Shown here one piece after another: positions 24,136-33,176 of a stretch of 64,000 bases of DNA; position 1 is the first letter of the stretch, and every line of letters starts with the position of its first letter. A model generated the notes under the pieces. That model saw nothing but the letters and a program-made list of their open reading frames with translations, was not told where the DNA came from and ran no database searches. Origin of the DNA: an uncultured Lachnospiraceae bacterium. GTDB lineage: Bacteria > Bacillota > Clostridia > Lachnospirales > Lachnospiraceae. The translations under genes and the position numbers were made by a program. The DNA lies in contig CAJUSK010000010.1 of the NCBI GenBank assembly GCA_910589075.1, forward strand, positions 1 through 64,000, in the 5' to 3' direction.

Positions 24136-24139
24136 ACAC

Positions 24140-24182
24140 CGTACAACAGAATGCACGCTTTGCGGACTTTCTATTGTCATGA
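24140..24182. repeat. Dispersed palindromic repeat, copy e
   Basis: ACAGAATGCACGCTTTGCGG followed by ACTTTCTATTGTCATGA, ending 20 nt before the start codon of the alpha-galactosidase gene. It is likely part of its leader. Confidence 0.6.
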
Positions 24183-24201
24183 CGAAAAGCCGGAGGATCT
24201 T

Positions 24202-26436
24202 ATGCATATTTTTTATCATGAACAAACCAAAACATTTCATTTGTGCAATGAAGAAATCAGTTATATAACCACCGTACTTCCCAACGGACAGATGGGTCAA
24301 TTATACTTTGGGAAACGAATCCATGACAGGGAAGATTTTTCCCACTTCCTGGAACTTTCCTCCCGCCCTATGTCCTCCTGGACGTTTGATGAGGACAAAT
24401 TCTTTTCCCTGGAGCATATCCGTCAGGAATACGGGCTGTACGGCACCGGCGATTTCCGCCACCCCGCCGTGGAAATCCTGCAGAAAAACGGAAGCCGGAT
24501 TTCCGATTTTATCTATGAGAGCCATGACATCCTGACTGGCAAGCCTCCGCTTCCGGGCCTGCCTGCCACCTACACCGAAGCTCCCGGGGAAGCCATGACC
24601 TGTATCCTCCATCTTACGGATCCCCTGACACAGATAGGGCTGGATCTGTTCTATACCATTTTTGCAAAAGGCGGTATTCTGGCACGCAGTGCCCGGTTTG
24701 TAAATCGGGGCTCTGACAGTGTATGGCTCTGCAGGGCCATGAGCCTGTGTCTGGATCTGCCCGACAGCACATATGAATGGCTGCAATTCTCCGGTGCCTG
24801 GTCCAGGGAACGTCATCTGAAAATACGCCGTCTGGAGCAGGGTATTACGGCGGTGGACAGCCTCAGGGGGCATTCTTCTCACAACCACAATCCATTCATC
24901 ATCTTAAAACGGCCCACGGCAGATGAAACCCAGGGCGAAGTAATCGGCTTCAGCCTTGTCTACAGCGGTAATTTCCTGGCACAGGCCCAGGTTGATACAT
25001 ACAATACCACCCGCATTCTTCTGGGCATCCACCCTTCCGGTTTTTCCTGGAAACTGGAACCGGGAGACGCTTTCCAGACGCCGGAAGCGGTCATGGTCTA
25101 TTCAGACCGGGGTCTGGGCCACATGAGCCGTACCTTCCAGGGATTGTATCAGAAACGGCTTGCCAGGGGTTACTGGCGTGACAGAGAACGCCCCATTCTC
25201 ATCAACAACTGGGAGGCCACCTATTTTGATTTCACTCAGGATGCCCTGCTCTCTCTGGCAAAAAAAGCGAAAGACTGCGGTGTGGAACTGTTTGTCCTGG
25301 ACGACGGCTGGTTTGGCAGACGTACCAATGAGCACACCGGACTGGGAGACTGGACGCCCAATCTCCACCGGCTGCCGGAGGGTATCACAGGGCTTGCCCG
25401 GCAAATTGAAGCTCTGGGGATGAAATTCGGCCTGTGGTTTGAACCGGAAATGGTCAACCGGGATTCCGACCTTTACCGGGCCCATCCGGACTGGCTGTTG
25501 CAGACTCCCGGCAGACACAGTTCCCATGGCCGTTTTCAGTATGTATTGGATTTTTCCCGTCCCGAAGTGGTAGATCATATTTATGACAAGATGTGGAAAA
25601 TCTTAGACGAAGCCCCCGTTTCTTATATAAAATGGGATATGAACCGCAGCATAACCGAATGTGGCTGCGCCGCCCTGCCTGCGGATCGTCAGGGCGAGGT
25701 ATTCCACCGTTATATTCTGGGGGTTTACAGTCTGTATGAAAGACTGACCCGCGCCTTCCCTCAGGTATTGTTTGAATCCTGCGCCAGCGGAGGGGGACGT
25801 TTTGATCCCGGCCTGCTCTATTACGCGCCTCAGGGATGGACCAGTGATGATTCCGACGCCATTGAACGTCTGAAAATCCAGTATGGCACTTCCTTCTGCT
25901 ATCCCGTCAGCAGCATCGGCAGCCATGTATCCGTAACACCCAACCATCAGGTTTTCCGCATCACACCCCTGCATACCAGGGCCAATGTGGCATACTTCGG
26001 AACGTTTGGCTATGAACTGGACTTAAATCAACTGACTGAGAGCGAACAGGACGCCGTGAAAGCGCAGATCTCTTTTATGAAAACTTACCGCCGGCTGATC
26101 CAGTTCGGGCACTTTTACAGGCTCAGCAGCCCCTTTGAGGGAAATGTCACCGCATGGATGTGTGTGAGTGAAGATAAAAAGCAGGCGATTGTGGGCTGGT
26201 ATCGGGTCTTAAATGAAGTCAACGCCCCCTATAGCCGAATCCGCCTCCAGGGGCTTGACCCGGATCTGTACTATCATATTTCCGGCACTTTTACAGGGAA
26301 ACCCACAGCATGCTACGGCGACGAACTGATGTATGCGGGGCTGTCAACCAGCGATACCACCGCCGGAGAACTCCCCGGCGGTGAACCGCCCTGCTGTGAT
26401 TTTGACTCCAGAATCTATCTGCTGAAAGCGGATTGA
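24202..26436 (+). CDS. Alpha-galactosidase, glycoside hydrolase family 36
   Basis: A 744-residue cytoplasmic enzyme that releases alpha-linked galactose from melibiose, raffinose or stachyose. ATG 24202 has GGAGG 6 nt upstream; an in-frame ATG at 24151 lacks one. The N-terminal beta-sandwich domain is followed by the catalytic barrel: RPILINNWEATYFDF, VLDDGWFG, the nucleophile D479 in KWDMNRS, SCASGGGRFDPG, and the acid/base region GWTSDDSDAIERLKIQYG with D549. Both catalytic acids are present and sit at almost the numbers known for Geobacillus AgaA. It is transcribed alone here. A second GH36 gene lies at 43090. No signal peptide is seen. Confidence 0.95.
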   Translation: MHIFYHEQTKTFHLCNEEISYITTVLPNGQMGQLYFGKRIHDREDFSHFLELSSRPMSSWTFDEDKFFSLEHIRQEYGLYGTGDFRHPAVEILQKNGSRISDFIYESHDILTGKPPLPGLPATYTEAPGEAMTCILHLTDPLTQIGLDLFYTIFAKGGILARSARFVNRGSDSVWLCRAMSLCLDLPDSTYEWLQFSGAWSRERHLKIRRLEQGITAVDSLRGHSSHNHNPFIILKRPTADETQGEVIGFSLVYSGNFLAQAQVDTYNTTRILLGIHPSGFSWKLEPGDAFQTPEAVMVYSDRGLGHMSRTFQGLYQKRLARGYWRDRERPILINNWEATYFDFTQDALLSLAKKAKDCGVELFVLDDGWFGRRTNEHTGLGDWTPNLHRLPEGITGLARQIEALGMKFGLWFEPEMVNRDSDLYRAHPDWLLQTPGRHSSHGRFQYVLDFSRPEVVDHIYDKMWKILDEAPVSYIKWDMNRSITECGCAALPADRQGEVFHRYILGVYSLYERLTRAFPQVLFESCASGGGRFDPGLLYYAPQGWTSDDSDAIERLKIQYGTSFCYPVSSIGSHVSVTPNHQVFRITPLHTRANVAYFGTFGYELDLNQLTESEQDAVKAQISFMKTYRRLIQFGHFYRLSSPFEGNVTAWMCVSEDKKQAIVGWYRVLNEVNAPYSRIRLQGLDPDLYYHISGTFTGKPTACYGDELMYAGLSTSDTTAGELPGGEPPCCDFDSRIYLLKAD

Positions 26437-26451
26437 TTCCGGAAGAGGCAC

Positions 26452-27912
26452 TCAAAAGCCTGCTCCCCGATCCAGCACTGTTCCATCCATTGCATGGATG
26501 GTCAACAGGCTGGCATGGGGGTCATCCTTCGTATAGGGCTCTGTGAAGCTGCCGCCGGATGAGGTTTTTGTTCCGTAAAAATCCCATACCGGCACAAGTG
26601 TGGCTTCCATCAGATTTTCTTTGTTTCTCACCCGCATATAGCCCAGCCTCACTTCCTCCACCCGGATATCCATTGTCATCCCGGCCTCTTGAAATGTATC
26701 CTCATACCGCTTCAGTATCATCTCTTCAAAAATTTGCCGGATTTCCGAAAACGGAAGTAAAAACACATAATTTTCCGACAATTCTTCTATCTCATAAGGA
26801 CTGATCCATTCAAATGCAAGCAATCCGTCCGCATTATAAAATAAGTTCAATTCTTCTTCCGGCCAGTAAGGCTCATTCCCGCTCCCATATTCATGGTCGT
26901 AGGTAACAGGGATCCCATCGATCGTTCTCGTAAGATGGGCCGCATAAGCAACCCGGTCTGCCACAATAGTCTCATCCTCGTTTCTATAGCTCACATATGG
27001 ATCCCAGCCTCTGACAGCAAATTCTGCCAGTCCCAGCCTGTCCGCCAGTGCCTGCGCATCCTCCCTGAACCGCTGTGCGTCTTCAAGACCGTCCAGCCCG
27101 GCCAGCTCTTCTTCATTGTCAATCCGGTTATAACTGAAGTATTTTCCGTTATCTTCCTCTTTCTGTACATGGAAATAGGGCCTGCAGAATCCTTCATAGA
27201 TCATATTATCCACGTCTATCGCATAATCCGTGCTGTCCACGGTGATATAGCCCATCAGCATATTCTCTTCACTGTATTCACTGCTCTCCACATACTTCAC
27301 CTCACCCGGGATTTCCCGGATGACCGGTTCCTGGGGCGCCGCCTCTCTTTGTTCTTTTAACTGCGCAAGCCGCTCATCCACAGTGATTCCCATACCTTCA
27401 TACTCCCAGTCACCATGACCGCCCCACGCCGCTTTCTGCGCCTCCACTTCCGCAATCCGTTCATCCAGTTCTGGCTTCGTAAATCCGTGACTGGCCTCCA
27501 TGGCCTCCATATCCCGCTGCCAAAGTTGCCCTTCTCCAGGCACAACCGATATTACCCTGTCATAATCTTCCTGTGTAAATGCCCGGAATCTGACCCGCTT
27601 TGTCCGTATCCCTTCCACATCCGGCACAACCATATCCGCATCGGCTGTCACACTCACCGCATCACCGGAAAATGAAGACTGATACCGCTCTGGCATCTGC
27701 AGCTGTTCCGTCAATGTTCCCATGGCAACGGCATCTGTCTCCTGTGCCTGCGTCCCTTCTTTGGGTGTCACGATTTGTTCCTCTGTCTGTATACGATTCT
27801 GGCAGCCGGTCAGAGATGTGACAAGCAGCCCGGCCACAAGGAAAGACGCGGACAGATGGAAAAAACGTCGTTCCTTTTTCCTGCCCCTTTCTCCATATTT
27901 CTGTTGTTGCAT
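26452..27912 (-). CDS. Lipoprotein of unknown function, DUF6034-like
   Basis: A 486-residue protein from ATG 27912 (GGGGGA ribosome site). A charged N-terminus and hydrophobic stretch end in the lipobox SLTGC (Cys37), so it is probably anchored outside the membrane. The mature part has no catalytic motif I recognise. It contains a mixed alpha/beta region with AYAAHLTRTIDGIPVTYDH and YNADGLLAFEWISPYE, and a C-terminal VWDFYG segment. The style recalls DUF6034 lipoproteins of Clostridia (from memory, unverified). It is divergent from a two-component system at 28205, the common arrangement when a regulator controls a cell-surface protein. Confidence 0.75.
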   Translation of the reverse strand: MQQQKYGERGRKKERRFFHLSASFLVAGLLVTSLTGCQNRIQTEEQIVTPKEGTQAQETDAVAMGTLTEQLQMPERYQSSFSGDAVSVTADADMVVPDVEGIRTKRVRFRAFTQEDYDRVISVVPGEGQLWQRDMEAMEASHGFTKPELDERIAEVEAQKAAWGGHGDWEYEGMGITVDERLAQLKEQREAAPQEPVIREIPGEVKYVESSEYSEENMLMGYITVDSTDYAIDVDNMIYEGFCRPYFHVQKEEDNGKYFSYNRIDNEEELAGLDGLEDAQRFREDAQALADRLGLAEFAVRGWDPYVSYRNEDETIVADRVAYAAHLTRTIDGIPVTYDHEYGSGNEPYWPEEELNLFYNADGLLAFEWISPYEIEELSENYVFLLPFSEIRQIFEEMILKRYEDTFQEAGMTMDIRVEEVRLGYMRVRNKENLMEATLVPVWDFYGTKTSSGGSFTEPYTKDDPHASLLTIHAMDGTVLDRGAGF

Positions 27913-28041
27913 ATAAAATATTCCCCCTTTGATCATGGTGCCTTTGTCTCTTATGTGATCCTCTTTTCAATGCACTGACGTCCGGATGTCTGTCTGCTTC
28001 CCCATCATACCCCGCACCACTGTAAAAAATCCGCAGTATAT

Positions 28042-28093
28042 TGTAAACATTATGTAAAGAATGATAAAAACCGAAAAAGAAAACAGTTTACAT
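28042..28093. promoter_or_regulatory. Candidate response-regulator binding repeats
   Basis: TGTAAACAT (28042-28050), ATGTAAAG (28052-28059) and the inverse GTTTACAT (28086-28093) lie between the divergent lipoprotein and OmpR-type regulator genes. OmpR-family proteins usually bind such direct repeats. A TTGACA box is at 28107-28112, but the -10 is unclear. Confidence 0.4.
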
Positions 28094-28134
28094 TTTGATG
28101 CTTTTTTTGACATAATTTTATGTTACCATAGACA

Positions 28135-28177
28135 GGATAGAAAGTATGCTTTGTAAACTTCCTATTGTCATGAATAA
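28135..28177. repeat. Dispersed palindromic repeat, copy f
   Basis: GATAGAAAGTATGCTTTGTA then AACTTCCTATTGTCATGAAT, ending about 28 nt before the response-regulator start. Confidence 0.6.
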
Positions 28178-28204
28178 GAATGGACATTTTTCGGAGGGAA
28201 AAGA

Positions 28205-28870
28205 GTGAAAATTCTGGTAATTGAAGATGACAGTCCCATTTCTGAACTGATCTGCATGAATCTGGAAGCGGCAGGATACTGCCCCGTACCTGTTGACGAT
28301 GGCCTGAAGGCGCAAAAGCTGCTGCAAAACGGTCAGGCAGATGACGCCGCACTGGCGCTGGTGGACATTATGCTGCCGGGAAAAGATGGCTTCGCCCTGA
28401 TGGAAGATCTGCAAAAAGTACGGATTCCGGTTATCTATCTCACCGCCAAAGCTGACGTCCTCTCCAAAGTGCATGGTCTGAAAAGCGGCGCAGAAGATTA
28501 TATCGTCAAACCTTTTGAAATTCTGGAGCTTCTGGTCCGTATGGAAAAAGTGCTGGAACGAACCGGCCGCGGCCGTACACGGATTCAAATCAGGGATGTG
28601 ACCATTGATCTGAAAAAGCATCGGGTTACCAGAGACGGCAGAGAAATATCGTTAAAACCTATGGAATACGGTCTGCTGGTTACGCTGGCAGTCAGCAGAA
28701 ATGTGGCTTTTTCACGGGAAGAGCTTCTCAACCGGGTTTGGGGTACGGATTATATGGGTGAAACAAGAACGGTTGACGTCCATATCGGACAGCTCCGGCG
28801 CAAGCTGGACTTTCACAAGGTCATACGAACCATTCCCAAAACCGGCTATCGACTGGAGGATACAGATTGA
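28205..28870 (+). CDS. Response regulator, OmpR/PhoB family
   Basis: A 221-residue DNA-binding regulator starting at GTG 28205 (GGAGGG upstream). The receiver has ILVIEDDSPISEL, the phospho-Asp in LALVDIMLPGKDGF, and K in YIVKPF. The C-terminal winged helix has SLKPMEYGLLVTLA, then FSREELLNRVWG and RTVDVHIGQLRRKL. It overlaps the kinase gene by 4 nt, so the pair is co-translated. The nearest candidate target is the divergent lipoprotein gene. Confidence 0.95.
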   Translation: MKILVIEDDSPISELICMNLEAAGYCPVPVDDGLKAQKLLQNGQADDAALALVDIMLPGKDGFALMEDLQKVRIPVIYLTAKADVLSKVHGLKSGAEDYIVKPFEILELLVRMEKVLERTGRGRTRIQIRDVTIDLKKHRVTRDGREISLKPMEYGLLVTLAVSRNVAFSREELLNRVWGTDYMGETRTVDVHIGQLRRKLDFHKVIRTIPKTGYRLEDTD

Positions 28871-30270
28871 AGCTCTGGATAAAACTTTCACTGGCAACCA
28901 TTTTGGTGCTTTTATTTACCACCGGATTATCCGGTGTCGTCACCATCTGGCACACAGCCCGCTATCATGAGCAAAAGACGCTGGAACAGTATGAACAGCT
29001 ATTGCATTCCACCGCCCTGGCGTTGGGTATGGAACTGGAACACAGCGGCATGCGCTCTTACAGCGCCGTTACCAAAAACGCCTATTTGAATTATCTGATG
29101 CAAAAATATGGCCCGGAACAGTTTATTCTGTTGTGCGATCAGCAGATTGTCTGTAATCTGACCCCGTTTGACCTGCACCCTGCCCCGGACGACCGCTGGA
29201 ACAGCCCGGAAGCGAAAAGTGTCATACAGAAATCCGGAGAACAATACATCCTGATTACAGGCCAGGCGGTGCCCGACAGACATATGGGAAATTACACACT
29301 GGTACTGGTGCAGGATATTTCTGACCAGTATGCCGATATCCGGCAGCAGGCCCTGCTGACCGGCGGACTTTGCCTGGGCGGCGCCCTGCTGGCAGTCTTT
29401 TTACTCTTTGTATTGACCCGGAAAATCCTGGCGCCCCTTCAGAGTCTGCGTCAGGCGGCCGAACATATACGCCAGGGGAAGCTGCATGAACGGGTACACG
29501 TCCATACCGGCGACGAAGTGGGCATTGTGGCAAACGCCTTCAACGCTATGGCAGAGCAGATAGAAGCCCAGCTTACAGCTCTGTCCCAACTGTCCGAACA
29601 GCGCCGGCAAATGTTGGGCAGCCTGGCCCATGAACTGAAAACCCCCATGACTTCCATTATCGGCTATACGGACACGCTGCTCCACGTAAATGTAAAGGAA
29701 GAGCAGCAAAAGCGGGCGCTGACTCATATTTATCAGGAAAGCCGCCGGCTGGAACGGCTGAGCAGCAAACTGATGCGTCTGATTGGCATGTATGACAATG
29801 AAAGTATCTCTTTTGTCCTCACGGATATGTCTGCTCTCTTTGCACATATCAAAGAACTGGAACAGCTTCCGCTGGCGCAAAAGCAGCTAACCCTTCACAC
29901 GTCCTGCCATATGGAACCGATGCTGCTGGATCCGGATTTGTTTGAAAGTCTGCTCATCAATCTGATTGACAACAGTGCGAAAGCCAGTTGTCCGGGCAGC
30001 AGGATTGAACTGATCGGGGAACAAAACAGGATTTGGGTAAAAGATTCGGGGCATGGAATCCCCCATAAAGAATTAGGCCGGGTAACAGAAGCCTTTTACA
30101 TGGCAGACAAAGCCCGCAGCCGGAAAGAAGGCGGCTGCGGGCTGGGACTCTCCCTGTGTACGGAAATCGCCCGGCTTCATGGCGCCAGACTGGTCATTGA
30201 AAGCACGGAGGGAGTGGGAACAAGGGTATCTGTCCTGTTTTCGGATTCCTCCGAAGGCTCTGTTACATAA
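28867..30270 (+). CDS. Sensor histidine kinase of the OmpR-type pair
   Basis: A 467-residue membrane kinase. It has a membrane helix at 5-27, an extracellular sensor domain of about 140 residues, and a second helix (GGLCLGGALLAVFLLFVL, about 160-178). HAMP follows (ILAPLQSLRQAAEHIRQGKL), then HisKA with the acceptor histidine in GSLAHELKTPMTS, and HATPase with LINLIDNSAKAS, DSGHGIP and GGCGLGLSL. The start overlaps the regulator stop (ATGA-like coupling with TTG/ATG near 28867). The signal is unknown. The single-domain extracellular sensor suggests an envelope cue. Confidence 0.95.
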   Translation: MKLWIKLSLATILVLLFTTGLSGVVTIWHTARYHEQKTLEQYEQLLHSTALALGMELEHSGMRSYSAVTKNAYLNYLMQKYGPEQFILLCDQQIVCNLTPFDLHPAPDDRWNSPEAKSVIQKSGEQYILITGQAVPDRHMGNYTLVLVQDISDQYADIRQQALLTGGLCLGGALLAVFLLFVLTRKILAPLQSLRQAAEHIRQGKLHERVHVHTGDEVGIVANAFNAMAEQIEAQLTALSQLSEQRRQMLGSLAHELKTPMTSIIGYTDTLLHVNVKEEQQKRALTHIYQESRRLERLSSKLMRLIGMYDNESISFVLTDMSALFAHIKELEQLPLAQKQLTLHTSCHMEPMLLDPDLFESLLINLIDNSAKASCPGSRIELIGEQNRIWVKDSGHGIPHKELGRVTEAFYMADKARSRKEGGCGLGLSLCTEIARLHGARLVIESTEGVGTRVSVLFSDSSEGSVT

Positions 30271-30286
30271 ACGATACCCGTCCATC

Positions 30287-30457
30287 CTATATCAGTTCGT
30301 ACTGCATCCACTCGTATTTCAGTTTGCTGCCTTCCACAATCTCCGGTGGCAGCAACGCTCTTGCAACCAGCTTTTTGTCCTCTGTCTCCATATCCGTTCT
30401 CTTTAAGTGGGCATAATCTCCGTCAATGCTCACCACTTCATAATACCATGTTTCCAT
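30287..30457 (-). CDS. Small conserved protein, 56 residues
   Basis: METWYYEVVSIDGDYAHLKR opens the protein, and ALLPPEIVEGSKLKYEWMQY lies near its end. The fold looks like a small beta barrel, and tiny proteins of this type recur in Lachnospiraceae next to ASKHA-ferredoxin proteins. A strong ribosome site (GGGAGGAAACG) precedes ATG 30457. It has no known function; automatic labels such as chorismate-pyruvate lyase for this family look unfounded. It is the last gene of a five-gene operon that starts at 33075. Confidence 0.75.
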   Translation of the reverse strand: METWYYEVVSIDGDYAHLKRTDMETEDKKLVARALLPPEIVEGSKLKYEWMQYELI

Positions 30458-30510
30458 CGTTTCCTCCCTGCAGCCGTTTTCTTCCGGGAAATGCTTCCAT
30501 CCGCGTTTCC

Positions 30511-30729
30511 CTAATATTCCTTTTCTATCTCGTCAATTCCATAACGGCTTTTAAATGCCGCCAGTTCCCTGTCATTTTGAATCAACATCTCTTCCCGAAA
30601 TGCACCGGTATGCAGATGTTTGAACCCTGCCACCTGCTCACCGTTGCAGATACTGCACCGCAGGACAGGCTTCCAGTTGCCCCTGTCATACTCCGCCTGT
30701 TCCTGTTTCTTCTTTTTTAAAAACATCAT
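30511..30729 (-). CDS. Small conserved protein, 72 residues
   Basis: From ATG 30729 (GGAGG, 6-nt spacer) it reads MMFLKKKKQEQAEYDRGN, then LRCSICNGEQVAGFKHLHTG and FKSRYGIDEIEKEY. The two cysteines (C-x2-C) and the GEQVAGFK segment look conserved in family members I recall, which are often mislabelled aspartate dehydrogenase. At 72 residues it cannot be that enzyme. It lies between the ASKHA protein and another tiny protein and probably shares their transcript. Confidence 0.75.
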   Translation of the reverse strand: MMFLKKKKQEQAEYDRGNWKPVLRCSICNGEQVAGFKHLHTGAFREEMLIQNDRELAAFKSRYGIDEIEKEY

Positions 30730-30876
30730 GCCTTTCCTCCATACTGACACGGTGACAGGTTTCTCACCCATGGCCGCACTGGCATTGTCATCGGTATAAA
30801 GGCCCCGGTCCCACGGTTTCCCGGCCAGATGATACTGCAAACTCCACCGGCCGGCAATCTATGGCAAACGCCCGCT

Positions 30877-32340
30877 TCACATCCGCTTAAATGCCATGGC
30901 GCCGATATACCGCGCTTCAAATTCCGGCTGCTCTGCCAGATTCAGGGATGTACATAGATTGACAATCTGCGACAGGGCTTCATCCCGCCGGGCAGGCTGC
31001 CCCGGCATCACATCCCTTTGCCGCTCCCACCCCCAGCGCACACCGCCGGCCAGAGATGTATTGCCCACGGGGGTGCACAGGTTTTGCAGCCTTTCCGGAA
31101 CCAGCCCAATATCCACGGCCTTTGCCACATCCAGATCATATCCAAACCCGCCGGCCAGATACACGGCTGACAGCCTGTGCCAGCCGTCCACCCTGTCCAG
31201 CAAAATGGAAACGCCGGCGCAGACAGCCGCCTTTGCCATCTGCAGATTCCGGATATCCTGCTGACGGATCAGAATCTCCCCTCCGCTGCCCGTCCGGTAT
31301 CCTTCCGTAAACCAGGGTTCCTCCAACAGCCCGGTTTCATCCATGATGCCTTCTTTCAACAGGTCAAAAGCCAGCGCTGTCATATCCGTACCCAACACCC
31401 CAAAGCAGACACTGCCCTCAAAGGCAGAACCTGCCGCCGTGGCCGTGCACAATATCCCCGTCCGGTTTCCCACTGCCATTTCCCCGTTGGTTCCCAAATC
31501 AATAAACAGGGTCAATTCCTCTCGCTCCGCCATCCCCAAAGCGTACAGGCCGGATACAATATCCGCACCCACAAAAGCGGAGATCCCTGGCAGAAACACT
31601 GCCGGACACCCCCGAATGGTAAATTCGGAACGACCGGTATGAAAAGGCTGAAAAGGCGCTTTTCCCAATGTATCCACCGGGTATCCCAAAAGCAAATGTT
31701 CCATGGTCGTATTTCCGGCAACAATCACTTCATCCGGACTGCCCGCCTCGCTCATATGCCCCAGTCCCTTTTCCAGTTCCTCCAGCACTGCCCTCTGCAT
31801 CTGCTCCGCCCGGCCGGACTGTGCCGCTGAAATACGGGCCAACACATCAATGCCATACGCTCTCTGGGGATTTTGAAATGCATACGTATACAGAATGTTT
31901 CCCGTCCGTCTGTCCCTGAGCTGCATGACAACGGTGGTGGTCCCCAGGTCTACGGCACAAAACTGTCCGCCGGCCGCTTGCTGTTCACAACCGGCGGGGC
32001 TTCCTTTCCGGTTCATCTCATCCGTCAGAAGGCAGTCCGTCCCGTTCCCGCTGACAGTCAGTATCTTTGCCGTGGGTTCTCCCGCAAAGCAAAGTTCCAC
32101 CTCGCAGTCAGACGCCGGTCTGGCCGTACAGGCAAGGCGATACCCTTCCCGCAGCTCTCCCGGGGTAAAAAATCTCCGGTCAGCCGAAGAAGGCAGCGGC
32201 GCACCTGACAAAAACCGCACCCGGCACTTTCCGCAAGCCCCTCTGCCTCCACAAAGCCCGTAGCTGCTCCCCTGCTCCAGACCTGCCAGCGCCTGATCAA
32301 GCAAGGCGCCCTTCTCTGTTTGAAAAAATATCCGCCTCAC
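30877..32340 (-). CDS. 2Fe-2S ferredoxin-ASKHA domain protein (DUF4445/RACE-like)
   Basis: A 487-residue protein. I start it at GTG 32340, which overlaps the upstream stop as TAGTG and has AGGAG 11 nt before. The N-terminal ferredoxin domain has SYGLCGGRGACGKC plus the distal cysteine in LACTARP. Then come an ASKHA ATPase fold (AVDLGTTTVVMQL, GNTTMEHLLLG, FIDLGTNGEM, YLAGGFGYDLDV). Relatives (RACo, RamA) use ATP to drive one-electron reduction of corrinoid proteins. No methyltransferase or corrinoid protein adjoins it, so its partner is unknown. The company of two tiny proteins and a DNA glycosylase-like gene is a recurring but unexplained arrangement. Confidence 0.88.
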   Translation of the reverse strand: MRRIFFQTEKGALLDQALAGLEQGSSYGLCGGRGACGKCRVRFLSGAPLPSSADRRFFTPGELREGYRLACTARPASDCEVELCFAGEPTAKILTVSGNGTDCLLTDEMNRKGSPAGCEQQAAGGQFCAVDLGTTTVVMQLRDRRTGNILYTYAFQNPQRAYGIDVLARISAAQSGRAEQMQRAVLEELEKGLGHMSEAGSPDEVIVAGNTTMEHLLLGYPVDTLGKAPFQPFHTGRSEFTIRGCPAVFLPGISAFVGADIVSGLYALGMAEREELTLFIDLGTNGEMAVGNRTGILCTATAAGSAFEGSVCFGVLGTDMTALAFDLLKEGIMDETGLLEEPWFTEGYRTGSGGEILIRQQDIRNLQMAKAAVCAGVSILLDRVDGWHRLSAVYLAGGFGYDLDVAKAVDIGLVPERLQNLCTPVGNTSLAGGVRWGWERQRDVMPGQPARRDEALSQIVNLCTSLNLAEQPEFEARYIGAMAFKRM

Positions 32341-32885
32341 TACACCCACGCTCCTGATCTTACGCCTGCATCTGTCTCCACAGACTCTGCATCTTCCGGA
32401 AACAGCGCTTTTCTCCATACCCGGGTCAGCCGTTCCAGGCTAAAGGAAGCATTCGCCGGGCTGGTGGAAGGCAATTTACACACCTGAGGCTGTCCGTCTT
32501 TTTTACAATATTTCAGAAACAGCCTGTATGCCGTTCCTCCATTGGCAAAAATCCGGCGTATGTTCGCCTGTCCCAGTATGAGGCTCATATCATTGGCGGT
32601 TACATCCCGGATAGAACTGTCGGAAGAACCCACAATCGCACAATCCGCAATGACATCCCATACCGCAAGGTGGTTTTTTAAGAGGAACGCCTTTTTTTCT
32701 TCTATTGTAACCGGGACTTCGCTGTGATAAACGCCGGACAACACCTTCCAGAAGCGGTTCTGCGGATGTCCGTAATAAAAATTGTTTTCTCTGGACTTCA
32801 CTGAGGGAAAAGAGCCCAGAATCAACAATTCTGCATGGACATCAAATACCGGTCCGAAAGTATGGGTGACATGTGTATATTCCAT
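32340..32885 (-). CDS. DNA-deoxyinosine glycosylase-like, UDG superfamily
   Basis: A 181-residue protein from ATG 32885 (GGGGGAG ribosome site; an upstream in-frame ATG at 32951 would overlap DUF4250). The uracil-DNA glycosylase superfamily signature is split as expected: LILGSFPSVKSRENNFYYGH (active-site loop), FWKVLSG, and the terminal LPSTSPANASFSLERL loop. This pattern is that of bacterial hypoxanthine/deoxyinosine glycosylases, which remove deaminated adenine from DNA. Its stop TAG overlaps the next start. It is second in a five-gene operon. Confidence 0.88.
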   Translation of the reverse strand: MEYTHVTHTFGPVFDVHAELLILGSFPSVKSRENNFYYGHPQNRFWKVLSGVYHSEVPVTIEEKKAFLLKNHLAVWDVIADCAIVGSSDSSIRDVTANDMSLILGQANIRRIFANGGTAYRLFLKYCKKDGQPQVCKLPSTSPANASFSLERLTRVWRKALFPEDAESVETDAGVRSGAWV

Positions 32886-32901
32886 CTGCTCCCCCTTACT
32901 T

Positions 32902-33075
32902 TCAGATAAACTGGTTCTGCCCGCTGTGATACTGATAACCTGCGGCACCAAGTTTTTCCGTGAGTTCGCCCTGGTCTATGTCCAGATCATCGCATAACTG
33001 CTCCAGACCGGAATAGCAGTCACGTAACTTGAGATTGATAAAGCTGAGCAGCATGATGGGGTCTTTGGGTATCAT
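32902..33075 (-). CDS. DUF4250 domain protein, 57 residues
   Basis: MIPKDPIMLLSFINLKLRDC opens this small protein, followed by LEQLCDDLDIDQGELTEKL and a GYQYH..QNQF end, an excellent match to the DUF4250 pattern. AGGAGG precedes ATG 33075. The middle looks like a helix-turn-helix, but its function is unknown. It is first in the operon that runs to 30287, 16 nt before the deoxyinosine glycosylase gene. Confidence 0.9.
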   Translation of the reverse strand: MIPKDPIMLLSFINLKLRDCYSGLEQLCDDLDIDQGELTEKLGAAGYQYHSGQNQFI

Positions 33076-33176
33076 TTTACATCCTCCTGTGCGGGTTTGA
33101 TGGGTGATGGGAATCTGTTTTCTGTTCTATGATTTCATGATATAAAACATTATACGGCATGTCAAGTTTGCATCCT

